Below are positions 17,310 through 24,582 of a DNA stretch of 64,000 nucleotides, in pieces. This stretch comes from Parasulfuritortus sp037439465. Its GTDB lineage: Bacteria > Pseudomonadota > Gammaproteobacteria > Burkholderiales > Thiobacillaceae. The stretch lies in contig JBBIVX010000003.1 of assembly GCA_037439465.1 (NCBI GenBank), forward strand, positions 1 through 64,000, given 5' to 3'. The notes beneath the pieces are model-generated. The model saw only the letters and a program-made list of their open reading frames with translations, did no database searches and had not been told where the DNA came from. Both the position numbers and the translations under genes were made by a program. Each line of letters starts with the position of its first letter. Position 1 is the first letter of the stretch.

Positions 17310-17352
17310 GCCTGCGCGGGAGCGACGACTCAGTCGTCATTCCCGCGCAGGC
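17310..17352. repeat. 43-bp near-perfect palindrome, right flank of GIY-YIG gene
   Basis: The 21-base arms 17310-17330 and 17332-17352 match at 19 of 21 positions around a single central C, with GACGACTcAGTCGTC at the centre. The right arm continues into GGAATCCAG, a common extension of the proteobacterial CATTCCCGC repeat family. It lies 10 bases after the GIY-YIG stop and 20 bases before the next ATG, so the transcript would fold a strong hairpin there. Confidence 0.8.
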
Positions 17353-17372
17353 TGGAATCCAGTACTGAAAAA

Positions 17373-18266
17373 ATGGACGAAGACGAAATCTCCTACCAGG
17401 TCAGCCCCGAGCTGGCCATTCTGCTGGCGCGCGCCAATGATTTGCTGGCGCGGCTGGAACCCTGGCTGCCGCCACCGCCGCCTGGCATCGACTGGAAGAC
17501 GACACTGGCCTGCCGCTGGCGACGCGGGCCGGTGCTGGGCTGGCTGCAACCGCTGGCGCAGCTCAACTGCCCACCGTGGGAGGCGCTGAAGGGCATCGAG
17601 GCGCAGAAGAAGGCGGTCGAACGCAACCTGCGCCAGTTCGTCACCGGGCTGCCGGCCAATCATGTCCTGCTCACCGGCAGCCGCGGCTGCGGCAAGTCGT
17701 CACTGATCAAGGCCCTGTTGCCGCGGCTGGCGAGGCGCGGCCTGCGCATGATCGAGGTGGACAAGGACGACCTCGTCCACCTGCCCGACATCGTGGCGCG
17801 TATCGCTGACCTGCCCTGGCGCTTCGTCGTCTTCACCGACGACCTCTCCTTCGCGGCCGACGAGTCCGCCTACAAGCCGCTCAAGGCGGCGCTGGACGGC
17901 TCGCTCGCCGGGCTGTCGGCCAATGTGTTGATCTGCGCCACCTCCAACCGCCGCCACCTGATGCCGGAATACATGGCCGAGAACCTGGAGACGAGTTATG
18001 TCGGCAACGAGGTCCATCCCGGCGAGAGCACCGAGGAGAAGGTGTCGCTGTCCGACCGCTTCGGCCTCTGGTTGTCGTTCTACCCCTTCGATCAGGATCA
18101 GTACCTGGCCATCGCCGCCTCCTGGGTATCTCAACTGGGCGGCGTCTGGGCCGAGCCGGCGCGGCTGGAGGCGCTGCAATGGGCGACCGCGCGCGGTGGC
18201 CGCTCGGGTCGCATTGCCCGCCAGTTCGCGGCCGACTGGGTAGGGCGGCAGGGGCTGAAGCGTTGA
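17373..18266 (+). CDS. DUF815 family ATP-binding protein (AAA-like)
   Basis: 297 residues. Walker A is TGSRGCGKSS (101-110), and the Walker B-like strand is FVVFTDDLSF (about 146-155). ICATSNRRHLMPE is the sensor-1 region typical of DUF815, and DRFGLWLSFYPFDQDQYL is characteristic of the family. The function of DUF815 proteins is not established. The gene is usually found between argJ and mutT in betaproteobacteria, and its stop here overlaps the TTG start of the MutT-ThiE gene. The first 20 bases of its leader come from the palindromic repeat, so its expression may have changed. Confidence 0.85.
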   Translation: MDEDEISYQVSPELAILLARANDLLARLEPWLPPPPPGIDWKTTLACRWRRGPVLGWLQPLAQLNCPPWEALKGIEAQKKAVERNLRQFVTGLPANHVLLTGSRGCGKSSLIKALLPRLARRGLRMIEVDKDDLVHLPDIVARIADLPWRFVVFTDDLSFAADESAYKPLKAALDGSLAGLSANVLICATSNRRHLMPEYMAENLETSYVGNEVHPGESTEEKVSLSDRFGLWLSFYPFDQDQYLAIAASWVSQLGGVWAEPARLEALQWATARGGRSGRIARQFAADWVGRQGLKR

Positions 18267-19198
18267 GTCGCGTCGAAGTCGCCGCCGCGGTGATCGAGCG
18301 GCCCGACGGCGCCTTTCTCATGGCGCGCCGGCCCAGGGGCAAGGCCTATGCCGGCTGGTGGGAGTTCCCCGGCGGCAAGGTGGAGCCAGGCGAGACCGCC
18401 CGCGCGGCGCTTGACCGCGAGTTGCACGAGGAGTTGGGCATCACCGTGGAGATGGCCTACCCCTGGCTCAACCGCGCCTTCGATTACCCACATGCGCGGG
18501 TGAATCTGCGTTTCTTCCGGGTCACCGGGTGGGAGGGCGCGCCGCGGCCACTCGAAGGACAGGGCGGTCTGGCCTGGACCCGTGCCGCGCCGCCCGCCGT
18601 CGAGCCCATCCTGCCAGCCAACGGGCCGATACTGCGCGCCCTTGGATTGCCGCTGGTCTATGCCCTCTCGGCGGCCGGCGAGCTGGGTGCCGCCGGCTTC
18701 CTGGCCCGGCTGGAAACGGCCCTGGCCAATGGACTTGGCCTTGTCGAGTGGCGCGAAAAGGCCATGCCGGCGGCGCAGTCGGCGACGATGGCCGCGTCGG
18801 TCGCCGCCCTCTGTCGCCGTCATGAGGCGCAACTGATGCTCAATGGCGACAGTGCCCTGGCGGCGCGCCTGGGCGCCGGCGTGCACCTCACCGCCGCGCA
18901 ATTGATGGCCGCCGACACGCGGCCTGCGCTGCCCTGGGTGGCGGCTTCCTGCCATGATGCCGCCGAACTGGCGAAGGCGGCGGCCCTTGGGGTGGACTTC
19001 GTGGTGTTGGGGCCGGTGCGGCCGACCGCCTCCCACCCCGGTGCGGCCGGGCTCGGCTGGCCCGCCTTCAGCCGTCTGATCGACGATTATCCGCTGCCGG
19101 TCTATGCCCTGGGCGGGCTGACCCGCGCCGATCTGGAGTTGGCCCGCGCCGCCGGGGCCCACGGCATCGCCTTGAAGAGCGCCGCATGGCCAGATTGA
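18263..19198 (+). CDS. MutT (8-oxo-dGTP diphosphatase) fused to ThiE-like domain
   Basis: 311 residues. The N-terminal Nudix domain has FPGGKVEPGE and RELHEELGI (Nudix box 37-60, GX5EX7REUXEEXGU satisfied). From about 132 the protein carries a TIM-barrel domain resembling thiamine-phosphate synthase: LMLNGDSALAARLGAGVHLT, SCHDAAELAKAAALGVDFV, LGPVRPTASHPG and VYALGGL. This MutT-ThiE fusion is known in proteobacteria; the ThiE-like part may not make thiamine phosphate. TTG 18263 overlaps the DUF815 stop, and GGGG lies about eight bases upstream; an ATG at 18179 would overlap DUF815 by 88 bases. Confidence 0.88.
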   Translation: MSRVEVAAAVIERPDGAFLMARRPRGKAYAGWWEFPGGKVEPGETARAALDRELHEELGITVEMAYPWLNRAFDYPHARVNLRFFRVTGWEGAPRPLEGQGGLAWTRAAPPAVEPILPANGPILRALGLPLVYALSAAGELGAAGFLARLETALANGLGLVEWREKAMPAAQSATMAASVAALCRRHEAQLMLNGDSALAARLGAGVHLTAAQLMAADTRPALPWVAASCHDAAELAKAAALGVDFVVLGPVRPTASHPGAAGLGWPAFSRLIDDYPLPVYALGGLTRADLELARAAGAHGIALKSAAWPD

Positions 19199-19620
19199 TA
19201 CCGCCACCCCGCTGGCTGGCCCCCGTTCTGATCCTGCTCGGCATCGCCAGCGTCGTGGCCTGGCACCGTCTGTCGACGCCGGAGATGGCGCCAGCGTCCA
19301 CCTTGAGCTGCGCCGATCTGCACGCCGGCTGCGCCACCCGCCTGGACGGCCGCCCGGTGACGGTGGCGATCGTCGGCGAACTGAAAGTGCTCTCGCCCTT
19401 CGAGATCGTGGTCAGGACACGGGCCGACAAGATTCAGGCCAGCTTCACCATGGAGGGCATGGACATGGGCTTCAACCTGTACACGCTGCGGCCGGACGCG
19501 GCCGGCGTCTTCCGCGCGCGCGTGACCCTGCCGGTGTGCGTGACCGGCCGCCGCGACTGGGTCATGACCCTCGATATCGACGGCCGCAGACTCGCCCTGC
19601 CCTTCAGCACCACGCTCTAA
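19186..19620 (+). CDS. membrane-anchored protein of unknown function
   Basis: 144 residues. One N-terminal transmembrane segment (about 10-26) is followed by a periplasmic domain with two Cys (in LSCADLHAGCA), a Met-rich FTMEGMDMGF and a third Cys in LPVCVTGRRDW. The C-terminal part has beta-strand character. It overlaps the MutT-ThiE gene by 13 bases and stops one base before the stop codon of the convergent kinase gene. The Cys and Met pattern could bind a metal, but no family is recognised and this is only a guess. Confidence 0.7.
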   Translation: MARLIPPPRWLAPVLILLGIASVVAWHRLSTPEMAPASTLSCADLHAGCATRLDGRPVTVAIVGELKVLSPFEIVVRTRADKIQASFTMEGMDMGFNLYTLRPDAAGVFRARVTLPVCVTGRRDWVMTLDIDGRRLALPFSTTL

Positions 19621-21108
19621 TCAAACGCCGCGCCGGGGGAAGCGCACGGTGAACACGGCGCCGGCACCGGCGGCCGCGTCGGCGATGATGACCTCGGCAC
19701 AGTGGCGCTGCGCCACTTCGCGCACGATGGCCAGACCCAGACCGCTGCCCGGTTGCGCCGAGCCGGCCACCCGGTAGAAGCGGTCGAACACCCGTGACCG
19801 TTCCGCCGGCGGGATGCCTGGCCCGCTATCCTCGACCTGCAGCCACGCCCCGCCGTCATAACCGGTGCGGACGGTGATGTGGCCGCCGGCCGGGGTATAG
19901 CGGATGGCGTTGTCCACCAGGTTGTCGATGAGATCGCGCAACGCGGCCTCGCTGCCCCGCAACGGCAGCGATCGCCCGCTCCCCGCAAAGCCCAGGTCGA
20001 TGCCCTTGCGCATGGCCTCGGGGACCCAGTGCATGGCCGATTCCTGGACGAGGCGTTCGAGATCGAGCGGCAGCGGCAGGTCGTTCTCGCGCGCGTCCGG
20101 CTCGTTGCGGGCCAGGGTCAGGAGCTGGTTGACGAGGTGGCTGCAGCGATCGGCGCCAGCGCTGATCCGCTCCAGGGCCGCTTGCACGTCTGCCGGCGCG
20201 CCCTGACGCTTGCCGAGTTCGGCCTGGGCGCGCAGGCCGGCGAAAGGGGTGCGTAACTGGTGCGCGGCATTGGCGACGAAGCGCTTCTGCTGCGCCATCA
20301 TGCCTTTGAGGCGATCGATCAGGGCGTTGACCTCGCGGATGAGGGGACGAACCTCCCCTGGCGCCTGGCTTTCGTCGAGTGCGCCGAGATCGTCCGGGCG
20401 GCGCCGGGCCAAGGCCAGACGCAGCTGTTCCAGTGGTCCGAGGCCGCGTTTGAGGCCGATCCACACCGCCAGGGCGGCGATGAGAATGAAGATGAATTGG
20501 GGAATGACGATGTTGCCAAGTATGTTGCGGCCCAGGGACAGGCGATCGCTCACCGGCTCCGCCAGGATCAAGAGGTATTCGGCACCGGGCGAGCGCCGCA
20601 GCGAACGATAACGCAGGGTCAATAGACGTACCTTGCGGCCCTTGATGGCGGTGTCGCGCAAACGCGGTTCGTGCGACTCCCAGTCGCTCGGGCGCGGCCG
20701 CGGCAGACTGGCATTGGCCACCAGCGGGCGGTCATCGCGGCCAAAAAGGGCGAAGGCGAGATTCTCGGCGCCCGCAGGCAAGAGCTCGGCGGCGCCCGGC
20801 CCGGCGCCACTGGCCAGATCGTAGCGGCCGACCATCAGCCGCGCGCGTTCGATCAGCACCAAGTCGTAGGGCTGGTTGGAAAGCTTCAGGGCGGCGATAT
20901 AGCCGGTAATGGTGGAAAACAGCAGCAGCAGATAGAGCGGCGTGAACAACCAGTTCATCAACTGACTGCGCAGAGACAGGATGTCGTCGTCATCCGGCTC
21001 CTGGCATTGCGGCCGCACGCCATTCGCCGCCCCCGCCGCGGGCTGAGCCGGGTTGGCGGGAAGCGGGGCCGGGCCGGTGAGCGGCGGCACTCGCGCCATC
21101 CCCTTCAC
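19621..21108 (-). CDS. sensor histidine kinase, TctE/QseC type
   Basis: 495 residues. There is an unusual 45-residue Pro/Ala-rich N-terminus, a transmembrane segment (about 52-75), a periplasmic sensor region (about 76-195), a second helix (about 198-220), HAMP, and the H-box VANAAHQLRTPF (His283). The N-box NLVDNAIRYTP, G1 EDSGPGIP and G2 GSGLGLAIV are intact. GTG 21108 overlaps the response-regulator stop as GTGA, with ATG 21099 as alternative. The partner is the regulator just upstream. The signal is unknown; QseC/PmrB-type sensors respond to metals, cations or organic acids. Confidence 0.88.
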   Translation of the reverse strand: MKGMARVPPLTGPAPLPANPAQPAAGAANGVRPQCQEPDDDDILSLRSQLMNWLFTPLYLLLLFSTITGYIAALKLSNQPYDLVLIERARLMVGRYDLASGAGPGAAELLPAGAENLAFALFGRDDRPLVANASLPRPRPSDWESHEPRLRDTAIKGRKVRLLTLRYRSLRRSPGAEYLLILAEPVSDRLSLGRNILGNIVIPQFIFILIAALAVWIGLKRGLGPLEQLRLALARRRPDDLGALDESQAPGEVRPLIREVNALIDRLKGMMAQQKRFVANAAHQLRTPFAGLRAQAELGKRQGAPADVQAALERISAGADRCSHLVNQLLTLARNEPDARENDLPLPLDLERLVQESAMHWVPEAMRKGIDLGFAGSGRSLPLRGSEAALRDLIDNLVDNAIRYTPAGGHITVRTGYDGGAWLQVEDSGPGIPPAERSRVFDRFYRVAGSAQPGSGLGLAIVREVAQRHCAEVIIADAAAGAGAVFTVRFPRRGV

Positions 21109-21770
21109 GCCTTGTCCATGAGATAGCCCAGCCCGCGCACGGTGCGAATGGCAACGCCGCCGGGTTCCAGCTTTTTGCGCAGTCGATGGATATAGACCTC
21201 GATGGCGTTCGGGCTGACTTCGTCGTCCCAGCCACAGAGGCTCTCGATCAGGCTGTCCTTGCTCACCACCTTGCCCAGCCGAAACAGCAGGGTTTCCAGT
21301 ACCGCCAGTTCCCGCGCCGACAATTCGATGACGCGGTCGTCTACGGTGGCCTGGCGGCCGACGCTGTCGAAGGCCAGGTGGCCGCAGCTAAGGAGGGTGC
21401 CGCCACCACCCTGCCCGCGCCGCAGCAGGGCGCGCACCCGCGCCTCCAGCTCGGCCACGGAAAAGGGTTTGGTCAAATAATCGTCGGCGCCGAGGTCGAG
21501 ACCACGCACCCGATCATCCACCGTGTCGCGGGCGGTGAGGATGATGACCGGCAGATTGCGCTTGGCGGCGCGTGCCTGCTTCAGCACCGCCAGGCCATCC
21601 AGCCTGGGCAGGCTGAGGTCCAGCAGCGCCAGGTCGTAGCAGCCGTCGAGCAGCATGGCGAGGGCGCGCTCGCCGTCGGCGGCCAGGTCTGCCGCATAAC
21701 CACTGCCGGTCATGGCACGGATCAGGCTGTCAGAAAGGACCTCATCGTCCTCGACAATCAAGATGCGCAT
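21105..21770 (-). CDS. OmpR-family response regulator (QseB/PmrA/TctD-like)
   Basis: 221 residues. The receiver has EDD at 7-9, phospho-acceptor Asp51 in LLDLSLPRLDG, Thr79 in LTARD and Lys101 in YLTKPFS. The winged-helix domain contains ELSARELAVLETLL and IEVYIHRLRKKLE. GGAAAA precedes the ATG by about seven bases. It is the first gene of a two-gene operon with the kinase. Upstream, two CTTAC half-sites 11 bases apart (21782-21797) resemble the direct-repeat sites of this regulator class. Confidence 0.9.
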   Translation of the reverse strand: MRILIVEDDEVLSDSLIRAMTGSGYAADLAADGERALAMLLDGCYDLALLDLSLPRLDGLAVLKQARAAKRNLPVIILTARDTVDDRVRGLDLGADDYLTKPFSVAELEARVRALLRRGQGGGGTLLSCGHLAFDSVGRQATVDDRVIELSARELAVLETLLFRLGKVVSKDSLIESLCGWDDEVSPNAIEVYIHRLRKKLEPGGVAIRTVRGLGYLMDKA

Positions 21771-21781
21771 GTCGGTTTTCC

Positions 21782-21797
21782 GTAAGGTGGATGTAAG
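21782..21797 (-). promoter_or_regulatory. direct-repeat site, CTTAC-N6-CTTAC
   Basis: On the minus strand two CTTAC half-sites have an 11-base period, the helical spacing used by OmpR-family dimers. It lies only 12-27 bases upstream of the response-regulator ATG. It could therefore be an autoregulatory site or the activator site of a rightward short transcript. Confidence 0.4.
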
Positions 21798-21867
21798 TCT
21801 TGTTGCCTACCATGCAGCGCAACCCTCTCTGCGATGACAGTGCATTTTATGAGGATTTGGCCTGGCC

Positions 21868-21969
21868 ATGGCAGAAATGGATGAGGCGACCGCAAAGATC
21901 AAAGCCGATCTGCCGCCGTTAGCCGGCAAGACCACGCACCGCCACGTCGCCGGCGCCATGGTTCGCTAA
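21868..21969 (+). CDS. possible 33-codon small protein
   Basis: The frame reads MAEMDEATAKIKADLPPLAG followed by 13 residues ending AMVR. It has GAGGA about 12 bases before the ATG and a strong terminator 44 bases after its stop. It resembles no protein that I recognise. It may be the coding part of a short transcript, or chance. Confidence 0.2.
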   Translation: MAEMDEATAKIKADLPPLAGKTTHRHVAGAMVR

Positions 21970-22012
21970 TCCCGTACTGGTCCTCCCCTGCTCGCCCTTC
22001 GGGGCGGGCATC

Positions 22013-22046
22013 GCACCCCCCCGCTCGTCGGGGGGGTGCCCTTTTC
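22013..22046 (+). terminator. strong intrinsic terminator
   Basis: A perfect 10-bp stem GCACCCCCCC (22013-22022) / GGGGGGGTGC (22030-22039), with a 7-base loop, is followed by CCTTTTC. No annotated gene ends just upstream except the 33-codon frame, so it implies a transcript in 21800-22046. Confidence 0.65.
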
Positions 22047-22086
22047 AGGGACGGGTAATCCAGATGTTGGGCGCATAGATATTCAT

Positions 22087-22103
22087 GTTAATTCGCTCTT
22101 AAT
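22087..22103 (+). promoter_or_regulatory. PmrA/QseB-like box upstream of small secreted protein
   Basis: GTTAAT-TCGCT-CTTAAT matches the yTTAAk-N5-yTTAAk direct repeat recognised by PmrA/QseB-type regulators, with exact 11-base periodicity. It lies about 80-95 bases before the ATG at 22183, where an activator site would be expected. Both flanking response regulators belong to the class that uses such sites; which one binds is unknown. Confidence 0.5.
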
Positions 22104-22182
22104 TCTTCCTGTGGAAAATGGCCGTCAGCCTGACGCGATGCGTAAGGCCTGATCCATCCATCCAACCATTGAGGAGTTTTAC

Positions 22183-22431
22183 ATGAGCAAGACCCTGACC
22201 GCCCTCTTGACCGCACTTACCCTGCTGGCCTTCGGTGCCGCCAACGCGGCCGATAAGGCCGCGGCTACGGCCGACAAGGCCACGGCCACGACGGACACCG
22301 CCGCCGCTCCGGCCGCCGACAAGACCACGAAGAAAGTCTCCAAGAAGAAGCACCACAAAGCCAAGGCCAAGGCGGCTGTAGAGAAGAAGGCCGACGACGC
22401 TGCCGCTCCGGCCGACGCCGCCAAGAAGTAA
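22183..22431 (+). CDS. small secreted Ala/Lys-rich protein
   Basis: 82 residues. A signal peptide ends in AFGAANA (cleavage after about residue 22). The mature part is about 60 residues of Ala, Lys, Thr and Asp, with a central basic cluster KKVSKKKHHKAKAKAA. GAGGAG stands about eight bases before the ATG, and a strong terminator follows. Its composition recalls the acid-shock protein Asr of enterobacteria, but homology cannot be claimed from low-complexity sequence. It sits between two divergent OmpR-type two-component systems with a PmrA/QseB-like box upstream. A periplasmic stress or charge-buffering role is an inference. Confidence 0.75.
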   Translation: MSKTLTALLTALTLLAFGAANAADKAAATADKATATTDTAAAPAADKTTKKVSKKKHHKAKAKAAVEKKADDAAAPADAAKK

Positions 22432-22450
22432 GAGTTCTCCTGCATTACGG

Positions 22451-22475
22451 ACGGGGCTACGGCCCCGTTTTTTTG
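22451..22475 (+). terminator. intrinsic terminator of the small secreted protein gene
   Basis: Stem ACGGGGC (22451-22457) / GCCCCGT (22462-22468) with a short loop, followed by seven T residues. It lies 20 bases after the stop at 22431. Confidence 0.85.
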
Positions 22476-22543
22476 TCTTGAGCGGCATCATCGCGCTATG
22501 CTGATCCGCCTACGACCCCCGCTCAAAGTTTGCACACGTCCCC

Positions 22544-23206
22544 ATGAAACTGCTCCTGGCCGAAGATGATCCCATGATCGGCGCCAGCCTGGAAAGCGGC
22601 CTCAGGGCGGCGGGCTTCACCGCCGACTGGGTGCGGGATGGCGTCGCGGCGGACATGGCGCTGCAAACCGGGGTCTACGACCTGCTGCTCCTCGACCTCG
22701 GCCTGCCGCGCCTCGATGGTCTTAGCTTGCTGAAGAAACTGCGCCACCGCGACCTGAGCCTGCCAATATTGATCGTCACCGCCCGCGACGCGGTGCAGGA
22801 CCGGATCACCGGCCTCAATCTCGGCGCCGACGACTACCTGGTCAAGCCCTTCAGCCTGGACGAGCTGGTGGCGCGCGTCCACGCCATACTACGCCGGCAT
22901 CGCGGCCCGGCCCGCATGGAAATGCGGCTGGGCGGCCTGTGCCTCAACCCGGCCACGCGCGAGGTCCGCCTCGACGATGCGCTCCTGACGCTGTCACCGC
23001 GCGAATTTGCCCTGCTCGAAATCCTGCTGACCGAGCCCGGCAGTGTGTTCACGCGCGAGGCCCTGGAAGAAAGCCTGTACGGCTGGGATGAAGAGGTGGC
23101 CAGCAACGCCCTGGAAGTCCACCTGCACAACCTGCGTCGCAAGCTGGGGGCGGAGTGGATACGCAATGTACGCGGCGTCGGCTACAAGGTGGTGGAACCA
23201 CGGTGA
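22544..23206 (+). CDS. OmpR-family response regulator (second system)
   Basis: 220 residues. The receiver carries EDD (7-9), Asp51 in LLDLGLPRLDG, Thr in VTARD and Lys in YLVKPFS. The winged helix has TLSPREFALLEILL and LEVHLHNLRRKLG. It is visibly a paralogue of the regulator at 21105-21770: compare YGWDEEVASNALEVHLHNLR with CGWDDEVSPNAIEVYIHRLR. The gene is first in a two-gene operon; its stop overlaps the kinase GTG. No direct-repeat box is seen in the 70 bases upstream, so read-through from the secreted-protein gene or another promoter is possible. Confidence 0.9.
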   Translation: MKLLLAEDDPMIGASLESGLRAAGFTADWVRDGVAADMALQTGVYDLLLLDLGLPRLDGLSLLKKLRHRDLSLPILIVTARDAVQDRITGLNLGADDYLVKPFSLDELVARVHAILRRHRGPARMEMRLGGLCLNPATREVRLDDALLTLSPREFALLEILLTEPGSVFTREALEESLYGWDEEVASNALEVHLHNLRRKLGAEWIRNVRGVGYKVVEPR

Positions 23207-24543
23207 ACTCGATCCGCGGGCGCCTGCTGTTCTGGCAGATAACCGCCCTGGCGCTGACCGCGCTGCTGGTCAGCGCCATCACTTACAGCGTCGCCTGGAG
23301 CGGCTTCAACCGCCTGCGCAACGAGAACCTGGAACAGATTGCCTACTCCATCGTCCGCCACGGGGTCGAGCCGGCGGCCGAGGACGCCCCGGATGTGGAC
23401 GAGGCCGATCGCGGCCAGTTCGCCAGCCAGATATGGAACGCTGACGGCGGCCTGGCCTATTCCTCTCTTGCCAGCGGCGGCCCACCCCCACAAAAGGCTG
23501 GCTATCACGTCATCCACTGGAACGGCGAAGACTGGAACCTCTACACGCTGAAGGACGGCAACCTCACCATCCAGGTGGGCAACCCCGTTACCTACCGGCG
23601 TGCCCTGTTCGCCCGCACCGTGCCCTGGTTGCTGCTGCCCTTCAGCGTGTTGGTGGCGGCGCTGGGGGCCTTCATCTGGGTGGCCGTAGGGCGTGCCCTG
23701 GCCCCGTTGGAGGGTATCCGCGGCGAGTTGGAACGGCGCGATCCGCGCGAACTGACACCCATCCAGCTGCAGAACCTGCCGGAGGAGGTGGCGCCGCTCG
23801 TACAGGCCCTCAACGCCCTGCTGGGCCGGCTCGATGCCGCCCTCACCGGCGAGCGCCGCTTCATTGCCGATGCGGCCCATGCGCTACGCACCCCCTTGAC
23901 CGCCATCAAGCTGCAGGCCCAGTTGGCCGATCGTGGCGCCAGCGCCGGGGAACGGCGGGCCGCCCTGGCGCAACTCGACGCCGGCGTCGACCGGGCGGCG
24001 CACCTGGTGGAGCAATTGCTGCGCATGGCGCGCCTGGAGCATGGCCCCCAGGAATACCCCTTCGCCCTCATCCGTCTGGATGAACTGGCCAAGGCGGTGG
24101 TATCGGCCTTTTCCAGCCAGGCGGATGCGCGCGGTATCGACCTGGGCGTGACGGGCTGCCAGCCGCTCACCCTATCCGGCCACGGCGACAGCCTGCGGGC
24201 GCTGCTCGACAACCTGGTGGATAACGCCCTGCGCTACGGCCAGCGCGGTGAGCGGGTCGATATAGAGGTGCGCGCCGACGGGGCCTACGCCACGCTCAGT
24301 GTGATCGACCATGGACCGGGCATCCCGGCCACCGAGCGGGGGCGGGTATTCGACCGTTTCTACCGCCTCGCCGGCGCCGACCAACCGGGCAGCGGGCTCG
24401 GCCTGGCCATCGCGCGCAGTATCGCGCATCTGCACGGCGGCCGCATCGATCTGGCGCCCACGCCGGGCGGCGGCCTCACCGTGATCGTGCGTCTGCCCCA
24501 TGCAGATGCGAATATTGGCGGGGCCAGCCAGGTGGTTTGCTGA
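23203..24543 (+). CDS. sensor histidine kinase, QseC type (second system)
   Basis: 446 residues. Transmembrane helices lie at about 10-32 and 141-163, with a periplasmic domain of about 105 residues between them containing an acidic stretch (EPAAEDAPDVDEADR). HAMP and the H-box ADAAHALRTPLTAI (His226) follow, then NLVDNALRYG, DHGPGIP and GSGLGLAIA. The start is GTG 23203, overlapping the regulator stop as GTGA; longer readings from 23155 lie inside the regulator. The acidic periplasmic patch would suit cation or cationic-peptide sensing as in PmrB/QseC, which is inference. Confidence 0.88.
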   Translation: MNSIRGRLLFWQITALALTALLVSAITYSVAWSGFNRLRNENLEQIAYSIVRHGVEPAAEDAPDVDEADRGQFASQIWNADGGLAYSSLASGGPPPQKAGYHVIHWNGEDWNLYTLKDGNLTIQVGNPVTYRRALFARTVPWLLLPFSVLVAALGAFIWVAVGRALAPLEGIRGELERRDPRELTPIQLQNLPEEVAPLVQALNALLGRLDAALTGERRFIADAAHALRTPLTAIKLQAQLADRGASAGERRAALAQLDAGVDRAAHLVEQLLRMARLEHGPQEYPFALIRLDELAKAVVSAFSSQADARGIDLGVTGCQPLTLSGHGDSLRALLDNLVDNALRYGQRGERVDIEVRADGAYATLSVIDHGPGIPATERGRVFDRFYRLAGADQPGSGLGLAIARSIAHLHGGRIDLAPTPGGGLTVIVRLPHADANIGGASQVVC

Positions 24544-24582
24544 TACCATTGCCGTCTGTGTGGTCTAGTCGGGCGCCACCTC

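Larger units (their letters stand above)
21771..22182. other. intergenic region between the two-component system and the small secreted protein
   Basis: This 412-base stretch has no firmly supported gene. It holds the CTTAC-type direct repeat (21782-21797), a possible 33-codon reading frame (21868-21969), a strong intrinsic terminator (22013-22046) and a PmrA/QseB-like box (22087-22103). Together these suggest a short rightward transcript ending at 22046 and a separate promoter for the secreted protein. Confidence 0.5.

Noticed and set aside
16977..17352. CRISPR array or insertion sequence around the GIY-YIG gene
   Set aside because: There are only two repeat sites of unequal form, no spacers, no transposase and no target-site duplication.
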